Below are positions 1 to 6,395 of a stretch of DNA of 12,333 bases, one piece after another. The stretch covers positions 1 through 12,333 of the forward strand of contig JAEYQF010000296.1 of assembly GCA_023410155.1 (NCBI GenBank). The letters run 5' to 3'. The first letter of the stretch is position 1; each line of letters starts with the position of its first letter. Below the pieces are notes generated by a model. The model made no database searches and was not told the origin of the DNA. It saw only the letters and a list, made by a program, of their open reading frames with translations. Position numbers and translations under genes: made by a program. The DNA comes from Verrucomicrobiota bacterium. Its GTDB lineage: Bacteria > Verrucomicrobiota > Verrucomicrobiia > Opitutales > Opitutaceae.

Positions 1-787
1 CCTCGGTGTAGATTTGCGGGATGGGCTTCGGTGCGCGCGGGTAGACGCCGTAGTATTTCTTCACCAGCGCGAGCGCGTCCGCGGGCTTGAAGTCGCCGAC
101 GATCGAGACCGTGGCGTTGTCCGGCCAGTAGAACGTATCGTAGAACTCTTTCAGTTTTTCGATCGGCACATTTTCGATGTCGCTGCGCCAGCCGATGGTG
201 GAGTGGTGATACGGGTGGGCGACGTAGGCGGCCTGGAAGATTTCCTTGATCAGCGCCTGGAAGGGCGAGTTTTCGCCGCGTTCGAATTCGTTGCGCACAA
301 CCGTCATCTCGGGCTGACGGTCCTCGTCGCGCAACCAGAGGTTCCGCATGCGATCGGCCTCGATCGCCATGTAGCCCTCGAGGTGCTCGCTGCCGATGTT
401 GGCGTAGTAGTTGGTGCGGTCGAGCCAGGTGGTGGCGTTGTAGATGCCGCCGATCTTCTCAAGGAACTGGTCGACGCTGTTGCCCTTCTCGCGGTTGTAG
501 GCGTCGGAGCCTTTGAACATCAGATGCTCGAGCAGGTGGGTGGCGCCGGTCGTGCCGGTGACTTCATTCCGCGAACCGACGCGATACGTGACCATGAAGG
601 TCAGCGTGGGACTCGAGTGGTCGGGCATGAGGAGGACGCTGAGGCCGTTGGCATCGAGCGTGTATTCGGAGATGTCGCCGACGGCCTTCACGAAGGAGAA
701 CCCCTCGACTTTGACCGGCTCGGCGGCACGCGCGGCGGCGCAAAAGGCGGCCGCGGTGAACAGGAGCGCAAACAAGGATCGTTTCAT
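1..787 (-). CDS. M16 family zinc metallopeptidase, exported (N-terminal 262 residues; gene continues past left edge)
   Basis: Reverse-strand translation from the ATG at 787-785 stays open to the window edge and reads as an M16 (pitrilysin/processing-peptidase-like) protease. Residues 1-22 form a Sec signal peptide (basic MKR, hydrophobic core, cleavage near ARA/AEP), so the enzyme should act in the periplasm or envelope. The inverted zinc motif HxxEH is present as HLLEH at residues 84-88: H84 and H88 bind zinc and E87 is the catalytic base. The third ligand is probably E167 in VVRNEFERGENSP, about 79 residues later, as expected for the family. The sequence YDTFYWPDNATVSIVGDF near 216-233 is the usual end of the first half-domain. 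M16 proteins usually run over 400 residues, so the C-terminal part is outside the window. No strong Shine-Dalgarno precedes the ATG. It is divergent from the CRTAC1-type gene. Substrate unknown. Confidence 0.93.
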   Translation of the reverse strand, partial: MKRSLFALLFTAAAFCAAARAAEPVKVEGFSFVKAVGDISEYTLDANGLSVLLMPDHSSPTLTFMVTYRVGSRNEVTGTTGATHLLEHLMFKGSDAYNREKGNSVDQFLEKIGGIYNATTWLDRTNYYANIGSEHLEGYMAIEADRMRNLWLRDEDRQPEMTVVRNEFERGENSPFQALIKEIFQAAYVAHPYHHSTIGWRSDIENVPIEKLKEFYDTFYWPDNATVSIVGDFKPADALALVKKYYGVYPRAPKPIPQIYTE

Positions 788-1140
788 GCGGTAATGAACT
801 GGCTGCGAACGTGCCCAAACTTTCCCGCACCGCCAAGCGGTTAGCGATGAAACGCCCAAAAATAGGTCCTTCGGTTCTCCCGCTGGATGAACGGCCCGGA
901 CTGTTGGGGGAAACGGCCAGGGATTCGGCGGCGAGCGGTCAGGAGCGGAGCGACCTCCCAAGTTTGGTCCGCTGGATGAGCGAAGAAGCCAGACGGCGCG
1001 TCTGTATCCATGAGCGCAAGACGGGCATGGGTGTGCCCCGGAAGGGACCGCAGCTCCGCGGTTTACCCCAGCCTGTATGGCGGTGACCGTGTCTCTCCGG
1101 CATCTGACCACTGAACCGTTGCGCGGGGTCGTGCGAAGCT
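788..1140. other. Divergent intergenic region, no convincing gene
   Basis: This 353-bp gap separates the minus-strand M16 gene from the plus-strand CRTAC1-type gene, so both promoters should lie here. I see no clear -35/-10 pair. Short open frames exist on both strands (for example from a GTG at 811 to 1086), but their products are arginine-rich, match no family I know, and one runs into the neighbouring gene's coding region. The region contains a near-exact 14-bp direct repeat (CCGCTGGATGA then A or G then CG) at 880-893 and 969-982, and a run of inverted repeats at 971-1072 described separately. Confidence 0.6.
971..1072 (+). promoter_or_regulatory. Candidate structured 5' leader (three hairpins within a closing helix)
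   Basis: By eye the plus strand can fold into GCTGG (971-975) pairing with CCAGC (1068-1072), enclosing three stems. The first is a perfect 6-bp CAGACG/CGTCTG hairpin with a 3-nt loop at 990-1004. The second is an 8-bp stem with wobble pairs, 1005-1012 with 1026-1033, around a 13-nt loop. The third is a 5-bp ACCGC/GCGGT stem at 1047-1062 with a 6-nt loop. The element ends about 70 nt before the ATG at 1141, where a leader RNA would sit. It does not match the riboswitch cores I can recall (cobalamin, SAM-I, c-di-GMP-I). GC-rich DNA forms such stems by chance, so confidence is low. Confidence 0.25.
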
Positions 1141-3474
1141 ATGCTCGCGGGCTGCTTGGACTTCCCACACCGCATTTCCGCCTTGGCGGCAGGCCGCTGC
1201 CTTTTCCTCGCGGGCCTTTTCGCCGGCTTCGCTGTTGCCGCGGAACCGGAGATCTGTGGAGCGCCGGCCCGCGGGGGCGTCCTCAACGATAATTTCGTGC
1301 AGCCGGAGAGCACTCGCCGGATGATCGCCACCATTCGCGGGATCTACGATAACTCGGATCCACTGAGGAATCCGTTTCGTTCCCGGGCCAAGGTTCCGCT
1401 GCTGCGGGCCGAGCTGGCGAAAGCCGATTCGGCGGGTCGTCTCGAGCTCATGTCCCAGATCGCCGTGCATCTGCTGCAGGCCGGACTTATCGACGAGGCC
1501 CTGCAGGAATACGACGAGATCGACCGTTATCTGCGGGAGCTCAACTGGGTTCCCGAGCCGATCATCCAGATCAACCTCCTCACGGGCCGGGCGATGTGTC
1601 ACCTGCGTCGCGGTGAGGTGGCGAACTGCCTGCTCAATCACAACGGCGACTCCTGCATCTTCCCCATCAAGGGTGGAGGCGTGCACAAACTGCCCGACGG
1701 CTCGCGTGCAGCCGTCCGGGTTTTGTCAGAGTTGCTCGAAAAATACCCGCAGGACCTGCGCGCCCGCTGGCTGCTGAACATCGCCTACATGACGCTGGGC
1801 GAATACCCCGACAAAGTCCCACCCAAGCTGCTCATCGATCCCTCGCGCTTTGCGTCGAGCTACGACATCAAGCGCTTTCCCGATGTCGCCGCCAATGTCG
1901 GCCTGGACATCAACGAACTCGCGGGCGGTGTGGTGATGGAGGACTTCGACCACGACGGGCTGCTGGACCTGATGATCTCGGCGTGGGGTTTCGACGACCG
2001 GGATCAGTTGCGCGTGTTTCGCAGCAATGGCGACGGCACGTTCACCGAGCGCACCGAGCAGGCCGGGCTGACCGGCCTCGTGAGCGGCTTGAACCTGCGG
2101 CAGGGCGATTACGACAACGACGGTTTCGCCGACGTGCTGGTATTGCGCGGGGCGTGGCTGGGCACGGAGGGAAACTATCCGTTTTCGCTGCTGCGCAACA
2201 ACGGTGACTTCACGTTCACCGACGTGACCGAGCAGGCTGGGCTCCTCCACTTCAAGCCGACGCAGACCGCCGTGTGGCTCGACTACAATGGCGATGGCTG
2301 GCTCGACATTTTCGTGGCCAACGAGTCCTCGGGGCGTGGCACCGTCCCCTGCGAGCTCTTTCGCAACAATGGCGATGGGACTTTCACGGAAGTGGCCGCC
2401 GACCACGGCGTCGACTTGGTGGGATTTTTCAAAGGGGTGACCGTGGGCGATTTCAACCGCGATGGGCGCCCGGATCTTTTCCTCTCGGATCGTTCGGGGC
2501 CGAAGCGACTGCTGCGCAACGACGGGCCTGCGGGTGATGATCGTGCGCCGACCGCGCGCTGGCGGTTCACGGATGTGGCGGAGGCTGCAGGAGTGGATGG
2601 CCCCGCGTTCAGTTTCCCGTGCTGGTTCTGGGATTACGACAACGACGGTTGGGAAGATCTCATGATCTCCGGCTACGGCCTCCGCGATGTGGGTGATGTT
2701 GCCGCAGACTATCTCGGACGCGCGACTCCCGCCGCCCGGGCTCGCCTGTATCGCAACAACGGCGACGGCACCTTCACCAACGTCAGTCGAGCCGCGGGTG
2801 TCAGCAAGGTCCTCCACACAATGGGTGCCGGCTTCGGTGATCTCGATAACGACGGCTGGCTCGATTTCTACCTCGGCACCGGAGATCCGGAGTTCACCAC
2901 GCTCATTCCCAACCGGATGTTCCGCAACGACGGCGGGAAACGTTTCCAAGATGTGACGACTTCCGGCGGCTTCGGTCAGCTGCAGAAGGGACACGGGATC
3001 TCCTTCGGCGACATCGATAACGACGGAGACCAGGACATCTACTCCGTCGTCGGCGGGGCCGTGGAGAGCGATCACTATCCCAATCAGCTCTTCGAGAACC
3101 CGGGTCACGGAAACAACTGGGTCAAGCTCATCCTCGAGGGTGTGCGGACCAACCGGGTGGGCATCGGTGCGCGCATCAAGGTGGTCGCCCTTGAGAACGG
3201 CGTGGAGCGATCGATCCACCGTGCGGTCGGCGCCGGTGCGAGCTTCGGCAACAATCCGCTGCGTCAGGAAATCGGGCTCGGCGCATCCACGACCATCGAT
3301 CGCGTGGAGGTTTTCTGGCCCGTCACCGGCAAGACCGAGATTTTCCGGCAGCTCGCTCCCAACCAGACTTACCGCCTGCGCGAAGGGGCATCCGCGCCCG
3401 AGCTCGTGACGCTCAGGCAATTCTCGATTCCGCAAGCCCCGTCCGGGGGCGGCGGCCACCATCATCACCACTGA
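1141..3474 (+). CDS. Exported CRTAC1-type protein: TPR-like N-region, seven FG-GAP/VCBS repeats, ASPIC/UnbV domain, His5 tail
   Basis: A 777-residue secreted or surface protein. Residues 1-34 form a signal peptide with a long n-region, hydrophobic core CLFLAGLFAGFAVAA and cleavage near VAA/EPE. An in-frame stop at 1105-1107 limits upstream starts. Residues of about 80-240 are helical and TPR-like (for example LLNIAYMTLGEYP). Seven Ca-binding DxDxDG-type loops follow, near residues 270, 325, 383, 439, 500, 569 and 626, most of them followed by RNNGDGTFT-type strands, which is the FG-GAP/VCBS beta-propeller signature. Residues of about 660-748 are an ASPIC/UnbV domain. The C-terminus is glycine-rich and ends in five histidines (773-777) encoded by mixed CAC/CAT codons, so it is not a simple nucleotide repeat. 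Family members are thought to be extracellular adhesion or carbohydrate-binding proteins, but no reaction is established. It is followed 17 nt later by the FKBP-like gene, probably in one operon. Confidence 0.9.
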   Translation: MLAGCLDFPHRISALAAGRCLFLAGLFAGFAVAAEPEICGAPARGGVLNDNFVQPESTRRMIATIRGIYDNSDPLRNPFRSRAKVPLLRAELAKADSAGRLELMSQIAVHLLQAGLIDEALQEYDEIDRYLRELNWVPEPIIQINLLTGRAMCHLRRGEVANCLLNHNGDSCIFPIKGGGVHKLPDGSRAAVRVLSELLEKYPQDLRARWLLNIAYMTLGEYPDKVPPKLLIDPSRFASSYDIKRFPDVAANVGLDINELAGGVVMEDFDHDGLLDLMISAWGFDDRDQLRVFRSNGDGTFTERTEQAGLTGLVSGLNLRQGDYDNDGFADVLVLRGAWLGTEGNYPFSLLRNNGDFTFTDVTEQAGLLHFKPTQTAVWLDYNGDGWLDIFVANESSGRGTVPCELFRNNGDGTFTEVAADHGVDLVGFFKGVTVGDFNRDGRPDLFLSDRSGPKRLLRNDGPAGDDRAPTARWRFTDVAEAAGVDGPAFSFPCWFWDYDNDGWEDLMISGYGLRDVGDVAADYLGRATPAARARLYRNNGDGTFTNVSRAAGVSKVLHTMGAGFGDLDNDGWLDFYLGTGDPEFTTLIPNRMFRNDGGKRFQDVTTSGGFGQLQKGHGISFGDIDNDGDQDIYSVVGGAVESDHYPNQLFENPGHGNNWVKLILEGVRTNRVGIGARIKVVALENGVERSIHRAVGAGASFGNNPLRQEIGLGASTTIDRVEVFWPVTGKTEIFRQLAPNQTYRLREGASAPELVTLRQFSIPQAPSGGGGHHHHH

Positions 3475-3491
3475 AACGATCCCGTTCTCCC

Positions 3492-4196
3492 ATGAGGTCC
3501 TTCCTTCGCGTTTGCTCCGTCTTAGTTCTCTCGCCCGCTGCAACGATGGTCGCGACTGAGCCGTCGGGCCCGGTGTATTCACTTTCCAGTTACGCGGCGC
3601 TGGGCTCCAATTTCTCCCGCGATGCCGGCCTGCCGGCTCTCGGCTGGACCGAGGAACAGTTCAATGCGTTTGTCGAAGGCATGCGGGCGTCGGTGCGGGG
3701 AGAACCTTACCCATTCGATGAGCAGGCGGCGCGTCTCAAGAAGGACATCGAGCAGCGCCTGCGGACGCTGGCGGAAGAGTTCCAGCGCGAGCAACTGGAC
3801 TTCTCCAAGCCCGGGCGCGTCGACGAGTTCATGAAGCGCATGGTGAAGCAGCATTCGCTGCAGATGTCCGACAGCGGTTTGGCCTACGGACTGATGCCGG
3901 GACGCGGACCCAAACTTCACCCTGCGCCCGAAGACACGGTCGTGCTGAGCTGTGAGGCGCTCGCCCCGGACGGGGAGACTGCGTTGCCGAAGCTGCGCCT
4001 CATGCAGCAGCGTTGTGTCGTCTCTTCCTTGATCCCGGGTTTGTCCGAGGCAGTTCAAATGATGGCCCCGGGTGGTTCGGCGGTGCTGGTGGTGCCGCCG
4101 GAGCTTTCGTTTGACGAGGAGAACTGGCCTGAAGACGTGCCGGCTGGGTCTCCCATCATCTACATGGTGCGGCTGCACGAAATCGTTTCACCCTGA
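3492..4196 (+). CDS. Exported FKBP-like protein with degenerate isomerase pocket
   Basis: A 234-residue protein laid out like FkpA/Mip-type periplasmic FKBPs. It has a signal peptide (about 1-22), a charged helical N-terminal segment (about 50-125, EQAARLKKDIEQRLRTLAEEFQREQ) of the type that dimerises in Mip, and a C-terminal FKBP fold from about G137 (GRGPKLHPAPEDTVVLSCEA ... LIPGLSEAVQMMAPGGSAVLVVPPELSF ... AGSPIIYMVRLHEI). Against the FKBP12 pattern, the VHYxG tyrosine is C154, the GTxFDSS loop is absent (DGETALP), the pocket-floor tryptophan is L184, and the AYG tyrosine is F207. The fold is recognisable but proline-isomerase activity is doubtful; a chaperone or binding role is more likely (inference). 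It starts 17 nt after the CRTAC1-type gene with no obvious Shine-Dalgarno, suggesting co-transcription or translational coupling. Confidence 0.8.
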   Translation: MRSFLRVCSVLVLSPAATMVATEPSGPVYSLSSYAALGSNFSRDAGLPALGWTEEQFNAFVEGMRASVRGEPYPFDEQAARLKKDIEQRLRTLAEEFQREQLDFSKPGRVDEFMKRMVKQHSLQMSDSGLAYGLMPGRGPKLHPAPEDTVVLSCEALAPDGETALPKLRLMQQRCVVSSLIPGLSEAVQMMAPGGSAVLVVPPELSFDEENWPEDVPAGSPIIYMVRLHEIVSP

Positions 4197-4274
4197 GGGT
4201 GGACCGGGCCGGCAACCGGGAAGGAGTCGTAATCCGGCTGGTCGGCACGTCTTCGCCTCCTCTATGGTTGGGGC

Positions 4275-6347
4275 ATGAGAAGACTTCTTCGACGTGCTCT
4301 TATCGTCTCTTGCGTGGCGGCAGTGGCCTTGGGCGAGGCCTCGGCCCGCGACGCCCGTTCGCTCGAACTGGAAGACCTGTTTCGCTTGCGCCGCGTGAGC
4401 GAGCCGCAGGTTTCGCCGGACGGCAAACACGTCGTCTATGTCGTCACCGAGGTCCTGAAATCCGAAAACCGCACCAATGCGGATCTCTGGCTCGTGCCGC
4501 TCACCGGCGCGGAGCCCCGCCAGCTCACCACCTCGCCCAAACCCGATCGCCATCCGCGCTGGTCGCCCGACGGTAAGTGGATTGCCTTCGAGTCGTCACG
4601 GGACGGTCAATCGCAGATCTGGCTTCTCCCCGTCGCCGGCGGTGAACCGCGCAAGCTTACTACGCTGTCGACGGGCGCGTCGCAGCCCGTTTGGTCGCCG
4701 GACGGCAAGAAGCTCGCCTTCGTTTCCTCAGTGTATCCGGAATTCTCGGACAAGCCTTTCGCCGAGTCGGACAAGCTCAATAAGGAGAAAAACGAGGCCG
4801 CCGAATCCAGCAAAGTGAAGGCCCGGGTTTACAACGAGCTGCTCTACCGGCATTGGGACACGTGGAGCGACGGCACCCGCCAGCACGTTTTCGTGATCAA
4901 CGTGGAAAATGGCGCGGCTGTCGGGGAGCCCCGTGACGCCACGCCCGGCCCCAACGACGGCGTGCCCAACTCCATGACCTTTGACGCGGGCGACGAGTTC
5001 ACCTTTTCGCCGGACAGCTCGGAGCTGCTCTTCACGGCTCCGCCGGTTCCGATTCGCGAACAGGCGTGGAGCACCAACTACGACATTTGGGCCGTGAACC
5101 TCACCACGTTTGAGCGTCGCCAGGTTACCACGAACCCTGCCGCCGACGGTCAGCCGCGGTTCTCGCCGGACGGAAAATGGGTCGCGTATCGTGCCCAGTC
5201 CCGTCCTGGCTCCGAAGCAGACCGCTGGCAGCTCTTCGTCATTGATCGCGCCAACGGCCAGCACCGCAGCCTCACCGCAGAATGGGACTTCTCCGTCGGT
5301 GATATCGAGTGGTCGCCCGACAGCCGTGCGATCTACGTCGAAGCCGAGGAAAACGGCGCCAACGCCTACTTCCGCGTCGCCCTCACCGGCGGCGGACCCG
5401 AGCGAGTGCTAAGAGGCGGCACGCTCAGTGACCTGACGATCACGCGTGACGGCACCTATGTTTTTTCCCGCGCCAAGCTGAATGCGCCGCCTGAGGTCTT
5501 CGCGCAGGCCAGAGGCGAAAAATCTCCGCGCGCGATCACGCGCACCAATGCCGAACTCCTCTCGGGCATCGCCATGAACGCGCCCGAAAGCGTCACCGTG
5601 CCCGGCGCGGGCGGCACGCCGGTCCAGATGTGGATTCTCAAACCCCCGCACTTCGATGCGGCGAAGAAGTATCCGCTCGTGTTCTGGGTGCACGGGGGAC
5701 CCCAGGGCGCCTGGAACGACGGCTGGTCCACGCGGTGGAACGCCCAGCTCTGGGCCGCGCAAGGCTACGTGATTGCGCTCCCCAACCCGCGCGGCAGCAC
5801 CGGATTTGGTCAGAAGTTCACCGACGAGATCTCCCACGATTGGGGCGGCAAGGTCTTCGAAGATCTCATGGCTTGCCTCGCGTATCTGGAGAAGCAGCCC
5901 TACGTCGAAACGACGCGCATGGCCTCGGCCGGTGCGAGTTACGGCGGCTACATGATGAACTGGTTCCAAGGGCACACGGACAAGTTCCGCACGCTCATCA
6001 CGCACTGCGGAGTCTATGATTTCGTCAGCATGTATGGCACGACCGAGGAGGTGTGGTTCGACGAGTGGGAGCACGGCATCCCGTGGCAGAACCCGGATTT
6101 TGAAAAATTCTCGCCCCACCGCTTCGCCGCGAAGTTCAAGACCCCGAATCTGATCATTCACAACGAACTCGATTTCCGCGTGCCGCTCAACCAAGGCTTG
6201 AGCCTCTTCACGACGCTCCAGCGCCAAGGCATCCCGTCGAAGCTCCTCGTTTTCCCCGACGAAGGCCACTGGGTGCTGAAGCCGCAGAACAGCGAACTCT
6301 GGCACCGCACGGTCTTCGACTGGCTCGCCGAGTATTTGAAGAACTGA
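4275..6347 (+). CDS. S9 family serine peptidase (acylaminoacyl-peptidase/prolyl oligopeptidase type), exported
   Basis: A 690-residue serine exopeptidase or oligopeptidase, full length for the S9C/DPP-like group. Residues 1-24 form a signal peptide (MRRLLRR, then a hydrophobic core, cleavage near ASA/RDA), so it should act in the periplasm. The N-terminal beta-propeller shows repeated SPDG/SPDS motifs near residues 47, 97, 139, 245, 296 and 346 (TolB/WD40-like blades), which restrict access to the active site. The alpha/beta-hydrolase domain (about 430-690) has HGGP at 473-476 for the oxyanion hole, nucleophile S555 in GASYGGYM, D633 in ELDFRVP and H665 in DEGHWV, giving an intact catalytic triad. 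It probably degrades peptides up to about 30 residues; specificity cannot be read here. It begins 78 nt after the FKBP-like gene and could be read from that transcript or from its own promoter. Downstream it converges on the kinase gene. Confidence 0.95.
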   Translation: MRRLLRRALIVSCVAAVALGEASARDARSLELEDLFRLRRVSEPQVSPDGKHVVYVVTEVLKSENRTNADLWLVPLTGAEPRQLTTSPKPDRHPRWSPDGKWIAFESSRDGQSQIWLLPVAGGEPRKLTTLSTGASQPVWSPDGKKLAFVSSVYPEFSDKPFAESDKLNKEKNEAAESSKVKARVYNELLYRHWDTWSDGTRQHVFVINVENGAAVGEPRDATPGPNDGVPNSMTFDAGDEFTFSPDSSELLFTAPPVPIREQAWSTNYDIWAVNLTTFERRQVTTNPAADGQPRFSPDGKWVAYRAQSRPGSEADRWQLFVIDRANGQHRSLTAEWDFSVGDIEWSPDSRAIYVEAEENGANAYFRVALTGGGPERVLRGGTLSDLTITRDGTYVFSRAKLNAPPEVFAQARGEKSPRAITRTNAELLSGIAMNAPESVTVPGAGGTPVQMWILKPPHFDAAKKYPLVFWVHGGPQGAWNDGWSTRWNAQLWAAQGYVIALPNPRGSTGFGQKFTDEISHDWGGKVFEDLMACLAYLEKQPYVETTRMASAGASYGGYMMNWFQGHTDKFRTLITHCGVYDFVSMYGTTEEVWFDEWEHGIPWQNPDFEKFSPHRFAAKFKTPNLIIHNELDFRVPLNQGLSLFTTLQRQGIPSKLLVFPDEGHWVLKPQNSELWHRTVFDWLAEYLKN

Positions 6348-6360
6348 TACGCAGCCGGCA

Positions 6361-6385
6361 CCCCTTCCGTCGTCTCGGGAGGGGG
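6361..6385. terminator. Possible bidirectional terminator stem between convergent genes
   Basis: CCCCTTCC at 6361-6368 can pair with GGAGGGGG at 6378-6385 (8 bp including one wobble pair) around a 9-nt loop. It lies in the 48-nt gap between the stop codons of the convergent S9 peptidase and kinase genes, where a shared terminator would be expected. There is no T-run on either side, so it does not meet the classical intrinsic-terminator definition. Confidence 0.35.
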
Positions 6386-6395
6386 ACCGCCGCGA

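Noticed and set aside
14..844. A 276-codon plus-strand open frame over the left end.
   Set aside because: It is opposite the M16 peptidase, whose minus-strand translation has a signal peptide and intact HxxEH motif. The plus-strand product is low-complexity and valine/arginine-rich.
971..1072. Known riboswitch (cobalamin or c-di-GMP-I).
   Set aside because: A GGAAGG-like stretch and a GCGCAAG loop look superficially similar, but the conserved core strings and pairing order of those classes are missing.
811..1086. A 91-codon open frame from a GTG in the divergent intergenic region.
   Set aside because: No Shine-Dalgarno, no recognisable family, arginine-rich product, and it overlaps the inverted-repeat region. 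A small gene cannot be fully excluded.
1726..3582. A 618-codon open frame antisense to the CRTAC1-type gene.
   Set aside because: It lies opposite a clear seven-repeat protein, and the repeated GAC/AAC/GGC codons of that gene keep the reverse frame open. The product has no recognisable domain.
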